A stretch of DNA of 64,000 nt from JBECKR01 sp040235415 (GTDB lineage: Bacteria; Acidobacteriota; Polarisedimenticolia; Polarisedimenticolales; Polarisedimenticolaceae). The DNA lies in the NCBI GenBank assembly GCA_040235415.1, contig JBECKR010000278.1:4146-68145 (forward strand), given 5' to 3'. A model generated the notes under the pieces. The model was not told where the DNA came from. It saw nothing but the letters and a program-made list of their open reading frames with translations, and did not search any database. The position numbers and the translations under genes were made by a program. Each line of letters starts with the position of its first letter. The stretch's first letter is position 1. Of the stretch, positions 57,201-64,000 are shown in pieces.

Positions 57201-57928
57201 CCAACGCCGGCGGCGATTCCGCGTTTTCGAACAGCGCCGCGGCGACGACGCTCGACGTGCCGCCGGCGGCACCGTCCGGCGAGTCCGCGACCGCGACCCC
57301 CGGCCCGCAGGTCAACGTCGCCTGGGCCGATAACTCGCGCAACGAGCAGGGGTTCGAGATCGAGCGATGCACCGGCACGGCCGTCGCATGCGACGGCAAC
57401 CCGGCGGGTTACGCGCAGATCACGCAAACCGCCGCCGATGTGACCTCGTACGTCGACACGACGGTGCTGTCCGACACCACCTACTCGTACCGGACGAGAG
57501 CGTTCAACTCCGGTGGCAGTTCGGCGTACTCCAACAGCGCCTCGGCCTCGACGAACACCGGCCCGGCCACGCCGGGGGAGGCCTCGGAAGCCGGTGCGAC
57601 ACCGCTCCTCGTCACGGGTTACGACAGGACGACGGGGGAGGTAACCGTGAGCTTCGATCCCGCGTGCACGTCGACCGACCACGCAGCCTACAGCGGGCCG
57701 CTCGGGCAGGTGGATTTGCTCCAATGGGATCGGGCGGTGTGCGGTCTCGGCGTCTCCGGCACGGCGACGTTCGATCCGGGGGCGGGAGATCGTTACTTCG
57801 TCATCGTCGGCCAGAGCACGACGGCGGAAGGATCGTACGGATCGAAGAGCGACGGCACGCAGCGCCCGGAGGCCGTCGGCGTCGGCATTTGCGATCAGAC
57901 GCAGGATCTTTCGAATCCCTGTCCGTAA
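54209..57928 (+). CDS. Secreted Kelch-repeat / FN3 protein with Cys-Pro C-terminal domain
   Basis: This 1239-residue protein has a signal peptide (hydrophobic residues 8-24, TRAGG). Residues 30-180 are helical and unassigned. From about 219 to 905 run some 14 Kelch-type units of the pattern HSAVWTGSEMIVWGG - GGRYDPATDSW - GAPSAR, forming two propellers. Two fibronectin-III domains follow (about 914-1015 and 1018-1110; each with YSYRVRA or YSYRTRA), then a ~120-residue C-terminal domain containing EGSYGSKSDG and RPEAVG and ending in CP. That ending resembles the C-terminus of the giant protein at 24.8 kb. GGGAGG lies eight bases before the ATG. It is probably a surface or secreted glycan- or protein-binding protein. 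Confidence 0.85.
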   Translation: MNLGNSIRIGGIALLVVLNLPAVTRAGGSTPTREQRIAGQKAAEAVYWKHRLWPAQNRGPKPELDAVLPAAVIESRVDDAARKSNALEIFWNRPITSRQLDAEVRRMARESRAPDVLRELFDALGDDSALVAEVLARPALADTLLRRWYRTDERLGVAAEGGAKQPFEVWWSETAPSIPTSLRSDPGAASAETAPAVTAAPCSPDTWTSTRFLPAARAGHVSVWTGSEVLVWGAITYADGSIPGGRYDPATDSWRTLSSVNQPHNRTKMTAVWTGTEMVVWGGFGDMGTAPDLESGGRYDPQTDSWRPTSIAPGVPAPRDEHSAVWTGSVMIVWGGDSYGSPTNTGARYDPVADSWQPTSTAGAPTARSGHDAVWTGSRMVVWGGGTTTGGRYDPSTDTWTATSTLDAPEARVDDTAVWTGSRMVVWGGCGAASGCFTRLDTGGLYDPVADSWSPTTTTGGPGARYLHSAVWTGSRMIAWGGCVDTECSTQTFTGGSFDPVANAWSPVATANGPSARASQSAVWTGSEMIVWGGCYGGQCQLVLNSGGRYDPSSDSWVPTSIEDGPTARLNHSAVWTGSEMIVWGGFDAIGQTYTGKRYDPATDHWVATNFIGSPLARDQHTAVWTGTEMIVWGGQVQGIGAANSGGRYDPTTDTWIDTTFTGAPSARQDHDAVWTGSRMIVWGGCAFNSLCDAVVGDGGRYDPSTDSWQPMSTVDAPSPRSAFPAVWSGQEMIVWGGRLGDLSPVATGARYDPSSDTWSPMAVAGAPSARFSHAGVWDGSGLIVWAGRDGESALGDGARYDPVSDSWTPISAAGAPQPRTAHSYVWTGDRLVVWGGCPTPGCDAPLFTGGQYVPASDTWTATGTLSNAPFDRYDHTAVWAGTRMLVWGGWHTVNGTQTNTGAAYCPGGGGSATWEPSAPSAMTASAVSSSRVDLSWVDNSIDESGFKIDRCTGDLSTCDSNPVQYWAWLGNVGANVTSFSDMTRLPTTTYSYRVRATNAGGDSAFSNSAAATTLDVPPAAPSGESATATPGPQVNVAWADNSRNEQGFEIERCTGTAVACDGNPAGYAQITQTAADVTSYVDTTVLSDTTYSYRTRAFNSGGSSAYSNSASASTNTGPATPGEASEAGATPLLVTGYDRTTGEVTVSFDPACTSTDHAAYSGPLGQVDLLQWDRAVCGLGVSGTATFDPGAGDRYFVIVGQSTTAEGSYGSKSDGTQRPEAVGVGICDQTQDLSNPCP

Positions 57929-57944
57929 GGAGCGAACGTCGGTC

Positions 57945-57963
57945 CCGCGGAATCAGTCCGCGG
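57945..57963. terminator. Bidirectional terminator-like hairpin
   Basis: CCGCGGA (57945-57951) and TCCGCGG (57957-57963) form a perfect 7-bp stem with a 5-base loop between two convergent genes. It overlaps the stop codon of the minus-strand gene. Confidence 0.5.
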
Positions 57964-59086
57964 CGATGCCTCGCCGGGAGACGAGATAGGTCGCGAAGCT
58001 CGCGAGCCAGTGGCCGCCCTCGTAGTGCTCGCCGGTCACCGCGGCGAGCCCGCTCTCGGCGTGAGTCTTCGCGGTCGCGAGCAGCGCGGCGCGCCGGGGA
58101 TCGCCGTCCGGCAGGCCCGACGCGATGCCTTGGAGCATCCAGGCGCGGCTCAGGTTCAATCCGTCGAGGTGCGCGAGCTTGCCGTCGGCGCGGTCGGTGA
58201 CGACGGCGATCGGAAGCCAGCCGTCCGAGCCGTCGGACGGCACCTGCGGCAGGAAGGCGGCCAGCCAGGTCGCGAACTCCTCCGGCGGCAGCACGCGGCG
58301 CACGACGTCGGCCTCGGCGAGGCAGGGCGAGAGGAAGTCCTGGCCGGAGGGCTCGTAGCCCAGCGGACAGTCGCGATCGCCGAGATAGAACTCGCGGATG
58401 CGCCGCTCGAGGACCGTCGCGAGGGCGGGGCGGTCGGGGCGCGCCCAGTCGAGCGCCAGGCCGAACGCGAACGCCGTCTGGGCGTGCTCCCCCTCGCGGA
58501 TCGGATACGCGAGCTTCTCGAGCCACGTCTCGAGGCGGTCGGCGGCGGCGGTCTCGAGCGGCGCGAGCGCCGCCGAGAGCGCCCGAGCCTCCGGCGCGTT
58601 CCACTCGCGGAGCTCGGCCGAGAGCTGCAGGAGCCACGCGAGGCCGTACGGCCGCTCGAAGGTCTCGCGCCCCGGCACCTCGAGGTACGCGACCTCGCCG
58701 GCGACGTGCTCGGGGGTGATGTTCGCGGCGAGGGCGTCGAGCGCCGGGCCGGCGAACGGCGCCTCCGGAAACCGGCGCCCCAGCCGAACGAGCAGCCAGT
58801 GTCCGTGCACCGCCGAGTGCCAGTCGAAGCAGCCGTAGAACGCCGGGGTGAGCTCGCGCGGGGGCCGGGCGTCGTCGTCCGAGAACAGCACGTGCTTGAT
58901 CCCGTTCGGGTACTCCTTCTGGACGCAAGCGAGCGCGAGCGCGGCGAAGCGCCCCGCGGTCGCCTCGTCGAGCGGCGGCGTCACCTCGACGACCGGCGCG
59001 GTTGTTGCGTCCCGGTTCGGTGCCCGAGAGCAGGCGACGGCCGCGAGGCCGAGCAGCAGGGGGAGCAGGACGAACGAGCGACGCAT
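57953..59086 (-). CDS. DUF2891-family lipoprotein
   Basis: This 377-residue protein has a lipoprotein signal (LLGLAAVACSR, Cys19). The body matches the DUF2891 family pattern: FYGCFDWHSAVHGHWLLVRL near residue 85, LALDWARPD, SGQDFLSPCLAEADVVRRVL near 255, LNLSRAWMLQGIASGL near 320, and EHYEGGHWLASFATYL near the end. The fold is an alpha/alpha barrel resembling glycosidase-type proteins, with conserved His/Asp residues, but activity is not established for the family. The ATG at 59086 starts the signal peptide. An open frame runs far upstream through the next two genes but is antisense shadow. It is probably attached to the outer membrane. Confidence 0.85.
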   Translation of the reverse strand: MRRSFVLLPLLLGLAAVACSRAPNRDATTAPVVEVTPPLDEATAGRFAALALACVQKEYPNGIKHVLFSDDDARPPRELTPAFYGCFDWHSAVHGHWLLVRLGRRFPEAPFAGPALDALAANITPEHVAGEVAYLEVPGRETFERPYGLAWLLQLSAELREWNAPEARALSAALAPLETAAADRLETWLEKLAYPIREGEHAQTAFAFGLALDWARPDRPALATVLERRIREFYLGDRDCPLGYEPSGQDFLSPCLAEADVVRRVLPPEEFATWLAAFLPQVPSDGSDGWLPIAVVTDRADGKLAHLDGLNLSRAWMLQGIASGLPDGDPRRAALLATAKTHAESGLAAVTGEHYEGGHWLASFATYLVSRRGIAAD

Positions 59087-59130
59087 GGCGTGCCTCCGGC
59101 GGCATCCCGGGCCGTGCCCGAGACGGAACC

Positions 59131-59490
59131 TCACCCCTCGCGATCGCCGACCTCGCAGAGCTCGGATCGGGTCAGGAACCGAACCCCTCGAGGCGCTTCG
59201 ATGCTGAAGCCGCTGCCGCGGCCTCGCACCACGTCGATGACCAGGCGGGTGTGGCTCCAGCGCTCCCACTGCGCGCGACCGACGTAGAACGGGCAACCCT
59301 CGAGCTCGCCGAGGAGGACGTCGCCGTCTCCCACCTTGAGCTCGCCGGCGGGGTAGCACATCGGGGCCGAGCCGTCGCAGCAGCCCCCGGACTGGTGGAA
59401 CATCAAGGGACCGTGCTCCGCGATCAGCGAGCGGATCAGCTCCGCGGCCGCGGGGGTGGCCGACACCTTGGGTTCGGAGTCGTCGGGCAT
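59131..59490 (-). CDS. DUF779-family protein
   Basis: This 119-residue protein is cytosolic. It shows the family pattern: MFHQSGGCCDGSAPMCYPAG with its Cys-Cys and Cys cluster (about 30-49), then ELKVGDGDVLLGEL, PFYVGRAQWERWSHTRLVI and a GFSIEAPRGVRFLTR C-terminus. DUF779 proteins are encoded next to aldehyde dehydrogenases in many bacteria, and it lies 75 bases downstream of one here. The conserved Cys residues suggest metal or redox function tied to the dehydrogenase, but the biochemical role is not known to me. Confidence 0.9.
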   Translation of the reverse strand: MPDDSEPKVSATPAAAELIRSLIAEHGPLMFHQSGGCCDGSAPMCYPAGELKVGDGDVLLGELEGCPFYVGRAQWERWSHTRLVIDVVRGRGSGFSIEAPRGVRFLTRSELCEVGDREG

Positions 59491-59565
59491 GGGCGCTCCC
59501 GGGGATCGACGGGCCGCGATCGATCCGAATCCGACGGACCGATCGCGGCCATGGAAGGTCGAGGT

Positions 59566-61086
59566 CTAGAAGAAGCCGAGAGGCTGCTCGCTGTAGCTCA
59601 CGAGCACGTTCTTGGTTCTCTGGTAGTGCTCCAGCATCATCTTGTGGGTCTCGCGCCCGATGCCGGACTGCTTGTAGCCGCCGAACGCCGCGTGGGCGGG
59701 GTAGAGGTGGTAGCAGTTCGTCCACACGCGCCCGGCCTCGATGCCTCGCGCCGCGCGGTAGGCGGTATTGACGTTGCGGGTCCACACGCCGGCGCCGAGC
59801 CCGTACAGCGTGTCGTTCGAGATGGCGATGGCGTCGTCGAGGTCCTGGAACTTCGTGCAGGAGACAACCGGTCCGAAGATCTCCTCCTGGAAGACCCGCA
59901 TCTTGTTTTGACCGGCGAAGATGGAGGGCTCGATGTAGTAGCCGTCGGACAGGTCGCCGCCGAGCTCGGCGCGCTTGCCGCCGGTGAGCAGCTCGGCTCC
60001 TTCCTTGCGGCCGATGTCGAGGTAGCTGAGGATCTTCTCCATCTGGTCGTTGCTGGCCTGGGCGCCCATCATGGTCTCGGTGTCGAGGGGGTTGCCCATC
60101 TTGATCGCCTTGGTTCGCGCGACCGCGGCGTCCATGAAGTCGCCCCAGATGCTGCGTTGGACGAGCGCCCGGGACGGACAGGTGCAGACCTCGCCCTGGT
60201 TCAGGGCGAACAGGGTGAACCCCTCCAGGGCCTTGTCGCGGAAGGAGTCGTCCGCGTCCCAGACGTCGGCGAAGAACACGTTCGGCGACTTGCCGCCGAG
60301 CTCGAGCGTCACCGGGATCAGGTTCTCGGAAGCGTATTGCATGATCAGGCGCCCGGTCGTGGTCTCGCCGGTGAACGCGACCTTGGCCACGCGGGGGTTC
60401 TGGGCGAGCGGCTTGCCGGCCTCGATGCCGAATCCGTTGACCACGTTGAGCACGCCGGCCGGGACGAGATCGGCGATCAGCTCCATCGCGAGCATGATCG
60501 AGGCCGGCGTCTGCTCCGCGGGCTTCAGGACCACGCAGTTGCCGGCCGCCAGGGCCGGTGCGAGCTTCCAGGCCGCCATCAGGAGCGGGAAGTTCCAGGG
60601 GATGATCTGACCGACGACGCCGAGGGGCTCCTTGAAGTGGTAGGCGACGGTGTCGTGGTCGAGCTCGCCGGCACCGCTGTCCTGGGCGCGGATGCAGCTC
60701 GCGAAGTAGCGGAAGTGGTCGACGGTCAGCGGGAGGTCGGCGGCGAGGGTCTCGCGGACGGCCTTCCCGTTGTCCCAGGTCTCCGCGACCGCGAGCGCCT
60801 CGAGGTTCTGCTCGATGCGGTCCGCGATGGCGTTCAAGACCCCGGCGCGATGGCCGGCCGACGTCGTGCCCCAGGCGGCGCGCGCGCCGTGGGCCGCGTC
60901 GACCGCCTTTTCGATGTCGTCGGCGGTCGAGCGGGCGACCTCGCAGAACGGTTTGCCGGTGACGGGGCTGATGTTTTCGAAGTACTTGCCCCGAACCGGG
61001 GCGACCCACTCGCCTCCGATGAAGTTGTCGTAGCGCGAGCGGTACCGGGCGGGGGAACCGTCTGAGTTGGGTGGGGAGTAGATCAT
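59566..61086 (-). CDS. NAD(P)-dependent aldehyde dehydrogenase (ExaC/AldB-like)
   Basis: This 506-residue soluble enzyme oxidises aldehydes (acetaldehyde-type by similarity to the ExaC/AldB branch) to acids. The key residues are in place: PWNFP with Asn165, KPAEQTP with Lys188, VAFTGETTTG at the cofactor fold, LELGGKSPN with Glu262, and NQGEVCTC with the nucleophile Cys301. The C-terminal FGGYKQSGIGRE and YQRTKNVLVSY are typical of this branch. The ATG at 61086 has GGGAGG close upstream. It forms a pair with the DUF779 gene downstream, the common arrangement for alcohol/acetaldehyde detoxification genes. An inverted repeat lies upstream at 61125-61144. Confidence 0.95.
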   Translation of the reverse strand: MIYSPPNSDGSPARYRSRYDNFIGGEWVAPVRGKYFENISPVTGKPFCEVARSTADDIEKAVDAAHGARAAWGTTSAGHRAGVLNAIADRIEQNLEALAVAETWDNGKAVRETLAADLPLTVDHFRYFASCIRAQDSGAGELDHDTVAYHFKEPLGVVGQIIPWNFPLLMAAWKLAPALAAGNCVVLKPAEQTPASIMLAMELIADLVPAGVLNVVNGFGIEAGKPLAQNPRVAKVAFTGETTTGRLIMQYASENLIPVTLELGGKSPNVFFADVWDADDSFRDKALEGFTLFALNQGEVCTCPSRALVQRSIWGDFMDAAVARTKAIKMGNPLDTETMMGAQASNDQMEKILSYLDIGRKEGAELLTGGKRAELGGDLSDGYYIEPSIFAGQNKMRVFQEEIFGPVVSCTKFQDLDDAIAISNDTLYGLGAGVWTRNVNTAYRAARGIEAGRVWTNCYHLYPAHAAFGGYKQSGIGRETHKMMLEHYQRTKNVLVSYSEQPLGFF

Positions 61087-61124
61087 TCGGGAGCCTCCCT
61101 TGGGTGTGCGTTGGGAGCGGGCCT

Positions 61125-61144
61125 GCCCAGGCGGGAACCTGGGC
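61125..61144. promoter_or_regulatory. Inverted repeat upstream of the aldehyde dehydrogenase gene
   Basis: GCCCAGG (61125-61131) and CCTGGGC (61138-61144) are perfect 7-bp arms with a 6-base loop, 39 bases upstream of the dehydrogenase ATG. It may be an operator, or the terminator of the upstream VOC gene. Confidence 0.3.
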
Positions 61145-61313
61145 GAGCAGCATACCGGCGGCGAACCGGGGGTCCGCGCCGGGCCGAATCGGGAAGTGTC
61201 TCGCTCGGGGGCCAGTCGACCCGTTTCACGATGCTACACCCGTTGCGGCTGCGCTCCCAACCCGGGTCCGTACGCCCCCGGCACGAGCAGCCATCGCCCG
61301 CGCGCCGGTCACC

Positions 61314-62102
61314 TCACGGCGCGCCCTCGGCGAACTGGATGACCGCGAGCCCGGCGCCTCCGGGATCGAAGAACACCGCGAACGTCCCGACCCCGGGAAT
61401 GTCGGTGGGCGGGACGACCAATGTCCCACCGAGATCCGTCACCGCCGTCGCGATCCCTCCGCAGTCGGCGACCGCGACGTAGGGGAGCCAGTGCGGAGGC
61501 GCGCCGCCGTGCTTCGGCGTCAGCGGCATCATCCCCGCGATCGGTCTCCCGCCGATCCGGAACTCCGTGTACGGCGGCGTGCCGGCGTCGGTCTTCGGGG
61601 TCCAGTCGAACAGCTTGCCGTAGAACTCGCCCGCCGCCGCGGTGTCATGGGTGGCGAGCTCGCTCCAGCAGAACGCCCCCGGCGTCCGGCCCTGCCTACC
61701 CAGACCCTTGTGCTCGCCGGGTCGGAACACGCCGATCGTCGCTCCGGTCGGGTCCTGCAGGAACGCGATGCGGCCCACGCCGGGAACGTCCATCGCCGGG
61801 GCCGCGACCTTGCCGCCGAGCGATTCCGTCTTGCTCACGGTCTCGTCGACGCTCGCGACGCGGACGTACGTCGCCCAGTGCGGCGGGACGCCGGCCATCG
61901 GGCCGGCGAGCTGGTAGAGCCCCGCGACGTCCTCGCCTTCCAGCTTGAGCATCGTGTAACGGCCGCCCATGTCGCCCGGCATCGGATGGTCTTCCGCCGT
62001 CCAGCCGAACAGCTTCGTGTAGAAGCCCTTGGAAGCCGCGGCGTCGCGGCTGCCGCATTCGAACCAGGCGAACGTTCCGGGGACGGGCTGCGGGTCGGTC
62101 AT
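61314..62102 (-). CDS. Two-domain VOC (glyoxalase/bleomycin-resistance fold) protein
   Basis: This 262-residue cytosolic protein is built of two similar VOC domains: residues 1-125 (GTFAWFECGSRDAAASKGFY, FLQDPTGATIGVF) and 135-262 (GAFCWSELATHDTAAAGEFY, FFDPGGAGLAVIQF). Each keeps the beta-alpha-beta-beta-beta layout and the PHW block (PPHWATYV, PPHWLPYV). Such proteins bind small hydrophobic or metabolic compounds; the family includes hydroxylase-like and antibiotic-binding members, and the substrate here is unknown. The ATG at 62102 is preceded by a purine-rich tract. It is probably transcribed separately from the dehydrogenase. Confidence 0.9.
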   Translation of the reverse strand: MTDPQPVPGTFAWFECGSRDAAASKGFYTKLFGWTAEDHPMPGDMGGRYTMLKLEGEDVAGLYQLAGPMAGVPPHWATYVRVASVDETVSKTESLGGKVAAPAMDVPGVGRIAFLQDPTGATIGVFRPGEHKGLGRQGRTPGAFCWSELATHDTAAAGEFYGKLFDWTPKTDAGTPPYTEFRIGGRPIAGMMPLTPKHGGAPPHWLPYVAVADCGGIATAVTDLGGTLVVPPTDIPGVGTFAVFFDPGGAGLAVIQFAEGAP

Positions 62103-62156
62103 GGGAGCACCTCCGAGGGAGAGAGGAAGGTTTTCGAGATTCTACCCCGGCAGGCG

Positions 62157-62585
62157 CTACGGCAGCGGGATGTGGCCGAGCTGGACGAGCATGTTGAGGT
62201 TGTCCCACTCGACCCACATCTCGGCGATCTTGCCGTCCTCGAGTCTCAAGAAGCTCAGGAACGGCGCCTCGACGTTCCTCCCGCTGGCGGGGAACGGCCC
62301 CATCGGGCCCGTCTGGGTGCCGGCGTAGGTAGCGAGCACCGCGACGAGGTCACCCTCGGCGATCATCCGCTTCACCTCGATGACCGAATCCCGCACGGCG
62401 GCGAAGTCGGCCCGGAGAAACGCCTTGAAGCCGTCGAGGTCGTGGATCTCGGCATCCGGCGTCGCGGCGCAGTGCCGGACGAAGTCCGACGCCACCACGT
62501 CGCCCAGCGCGTCGAGGTCGCGCCGGTTGATGGCGTCGATCATTCCCCGCACGACCCGCTTGTGAAGCCCTTCGGTCGAGGTCAT
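62157..62585 (-). CDS. SnoaL-like ester-cyclase family protein
   Basis: This 142-residue protein has the NTF2-like/SnoaL fold: a helical start (VVRGMIDAINRRDLDAL), VASDFVRHCA, DGFKAFLRADFAAV, DLVAVLATYAGTQTG and the closing FLRLEDGKIAEMWVEWDNLN, which is diagnostic of the ester-cyclase group. GGGAGG lies five bases before the ATG at 62585; the longer frame upstream overlaps the next gene and is not used. Members act on polyketide-like or other small molecules; the substrate here is unknown. Confidence 0.88.
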   Translation of the reverse strand: MTSTEGLHKRVVRGMIDAINRRDLDALGDVVASDFVRHCAATPDAEIHDLDGFKAFLRADFAAVRDSVIEVKRMIAEGDLVAVLATYAGTQTGPMGPFPASGRNVEAPFLSFLRLEDGKIAEMWVEWDNLNMLVQLGHIPLP

Positions 62586-62611
62586 GTCATCCTCCCGATC
62601 GTCTCCGTGCG

Positions 62612-63559
62612 TCAGCGATCCGACGCCCGGATCAGGCGATCGGACTCGCTCTGCAGCACCCGCAAGGCGGCGATGCGCCACCGACCTCCCTGGCGGACGA
62701 GGACCCACGTCCCCCGCGCGCTCCTGACGGGCACGGGCTCGCTCGACGGCTCGAGCGGGGCGCCCGTGGCGGTGACGTTCAGCAGCGCGGCGTCGTCGCC
62801 CAGCATCCGGATCTCGTCGACGATGAACAGCGCACGGTAGGATCTCGGCTTCTCGAAGTAGGCGTGCCACCAATCCCGGATGGCCTGTTCGCCGCGAACG
62901 ACGGGACCGTTGCGAACGATGAGGTCGGCGTCCTCGCGGTACAACGCGCTCAAGGCGTCGGGGTCGCGGCGATTGAACGCGTCTTCGTACGCCGCGACGA
63001 GCGCACGAACTTGCGGCCTCAGCGACTCCGCCGTCTCGAGGCTGGGTTTCAGCTCGACGCGATCCTCCTCGGTGGGCTGGCCCCGCATCGCCTCGATGCG
63101 CCACTCGGTTCCGTCCCGGCGCAACAGCCACGTTCCGCGAAACCGCCGGACCGGAAGCGGATCGCCTCCGCTGCTCACGCCATGGGTCGTCGAGTCGATG
63201 TTCACCAGGCCGACGTCGGGCGTCAACAGCCGTGCCGCGGTGACGTCGAACGTGCCTCGGCGTTCCGGCTCCTGCCGCTCGAAGTACGCCCGCCACCAGG
63301 TCTCGATCGCCGCGCGCCCTCGGACCGCGGGGACGTTGCCCATCACGACATCCGCATCTTCCGCGAAGAACGCGGCGACGGCGGCGGCATCGCGCGTGTT
63401 CCACACCTTCTGGTAGGCTTCGACGTAGTCGCGCAGCGCACCCGGGTCCGTCCCGGACCGATCGGTCGCGGCCGCGGGCAACGTCACGGCCAGAATCCCG
63501 GCCACGATCATGATTGCGCGCCGACTCGGCGCCCAGGCTCTCTCGGCTTTACCGAGCAC
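62612..63559 (-). CDS. Secreted double SnoaL/DUF4440-like (NTF2-fold) protein
   Basis: This 315-residue protein has a GTG start with AGGAGGTG just upstream. An N-terminal hydrophobic helix (about 15-31, ending AAATD) is a likely signal peptide. Two NTF2-like domains follow: residues ~42-160 (YVEAYQKVWNTRDAAAVAAF, ETWWRAYFE) and ~180-300 (LVAAYEDAFNRRDPDALSAL, RDWWHAYFE), each closing with a GTW(V/L)L-RR/RQ-WRI strand. The internal duplication is clear. It is separated from the downstream SnoaL gene by 26 bases, so the two probably form an operon. Ligand unknown. Confidence 0.85.
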   Translation of the reverse strand: MLGKAERAWAPSRRAIMIVAGILAVTLPAAATDRSGTDPGALRDYVEAYQKVWNTRDAAAVAAFFAEDADVVMGNVPAVRGRAAIETWWRAYFERQEPERRGTFDVTAARLLTPDVGLVNIDSTTHGVSSGGDPLPVRRFRGTWLLRRDGTEWRIEAMRGQPTEEDRVELKPSLETAESLRPQVRALVAAYEDAFNRRDPDALSALYREDADLIVRNGPVVRGEQAIRDWWHAYFEKPRSYRALFIVDEIRMLGDDAALLNVTATGAPLEPSSEPVPVRSARGTWVLVRQGGRWRIAALRVLQSESDRLIRASDR

Positions 63560-63589
63560 GCTTCACCTCCTTGCCGACCGGGCGGAGCC

Positions 63590-64000
63590 TCAACGCACGC
63601 AGACGAACGTGCTGCGCGCCAGGACGTTGCCGGCCCGGTCGCGGGCCTCGACCGTCCAGCGACCCGCGGAACCGTCGTACATCGTCTTGACGCTTCGGGT
63701 GCGCCAGTCGGCGCTGCCGACCGCAAGCCGGATGGTGCCCATGTTTCGGCCCTCGTGGAGCCAGACGTGCTCGATCGCGTCGCCCGGCCGTCCGCCGCGC
63801 ACCCGCGTCCAAAACCACACTTTCGTCCCCACGCGGAAGCGGTCGGACTCGCCGAGCAGGTGCTGACCCTCGACGCCCGTGCCCACGCCGTACTCCGTGA
63901 CGGTGAGTCTCGACGGGACGGCCGGCGGCGCGGGCTGGGGCGCGGCCGGGGCCGGCGGCTCCGGCTCGGGCCGCGGCGCCGGCTCCTCGCGCGCCGGTTC
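63590..64000 (-). CDS. DUF2914-domain protein, 5' end beyond the window
   Basis: The visible 136 codons stay open to the right edge at 64000. The edge-proximal part is a Pro/Ala/Glu-rich linker (about 30 residues). The C-terminal ~95 residues match the DUF2914 pattern: RFRVGTKVWFWTRVRGGRPG, IEHVWLHEGRNMG, VGSADWRTRSVK, GRWTVEARDRAGNVL and a final FVCVR. Such domains follow membrane or linker regions in envelope proteins, with no known activity. It lies 30 bases upstream of the SnoaL protein gene and may be in the same transcript. Confidence 0.8.
   Translation of the reverse strand, partial: EPAREEPAPRPEPEPPAPAAPQPAPPAVPSRLTVTEYGVGTGVEGQHLLGESDRFRVGTKVWFWTRVRGGRPGDAIEHVWLHEGRNMGTIRLAVGSADWRTRSVKTMYDGSAGRWTVEARDRAGNVLARSTFVCVR

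Noticed and set aside
54752..57724. Minus-strand frame of ~990 codons opposite the Kelch gene
   Set aside because: It is an antisense shadow of the Kelch repeats; the plus strand has signal peptide, Kelch and FN3 features.
57953..61153. One 1066-codon minus-strand gene spanning to 61153
   Set aside because: Only the last 377 residues make sense (DUF2891 lipoprotein with its own signal peptide); the upstream part is out of frame with the aldehyde dehydrogenase and DUF779 genes.

Overview
The window looks like a chromosomal segment from a GC-rich Gram-negative bacterium. The mix of large Ser/Thr kinase-TPR receptors, ECF-like sigma factors, RND efflux operons and huge secreted beta-helix and Kelch proteins with a Cys-Pro C-terminus fits Acidobacteriota (Thermoanaerobaculia-like) or a neighbouring phylum. 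That placement is inference from gene content, since there is no rRNA or other marker gene here. No complete tRNA, rRNA, CRISPR array or prophage was seen.

Layout. 0.4-2.0 kb: a secreted TPR protein. 2.2-8.2 kb: a heavy-metal efflux operon (small Cys/His-rich protein, then CzcC-, CzcB- and CzcA-like proteins). 8.2-10.6 kb: a less GC-rich patch carrying a patatin-like lipase with a membrane insertion, ending at a tRNA-T-arm-like sequence and a hairpin. 10.8-14.1 kb: an ECF-like sigma factor translationally coupled to a kinase-TPR receptor (minus strand). 14.4-24.8 kb: one giant secreted protein of about 3470 residues built from six large modules. 25.1-31.4 kb: a TetR-controlled tripartite RND efflux operon with a visible operator. 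31.6-33.9 kb: a lipoprotein alpha/beta hydrolase whose C-terminus runs into a transposase fragment. 33.9-39.3 kb: two divergent Ser/Thr kinases, one with TPRs and one with a beta-propeller. 39.5-41.3 kb: a secreted FN3-RCC1 protein.

41.4-46.3 kb is the least explained region. A long coiled-coil protein with a degenerate receiver domain (AglZ/FrzS-like architecture) lies divergent to two tandem paralogues of a family I do not recognise, followed by a small basic protein. 46.3-54.0 kb (minus strand) holds a kinase-TPR receptor, an ECF-like sigma factor, a compact operon of a beta-helix protein between two small proteins ending in Y-G-x-G-x-Y-G, a decayed TPR fragment and an S41 peptidase. 54.2-57.9 kb: a secreted Kelch-FN3 protein. 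58-64 kb (minus strand): a DUF2891 lipoprotein, DUF779 plus aldehyde dehydrogenase, a two-domain VOC protein, two SnoaL/NTF2-like proteins and a DUF2914 protein cut by the window edge.

Together the genes suggest an envelope-focused lifestyle: export of metals and other toxic compounds, large surface or secreted repeat proteins, and several membrane kinases paired with alternative sigma factors. The strongest candidates for undescribed biology are the pseudo-receiver/paralogue cluster (41.4-46.3 kb) and the YGxGxYG-tail/beta-helix operon (48.6-50.4 kb).
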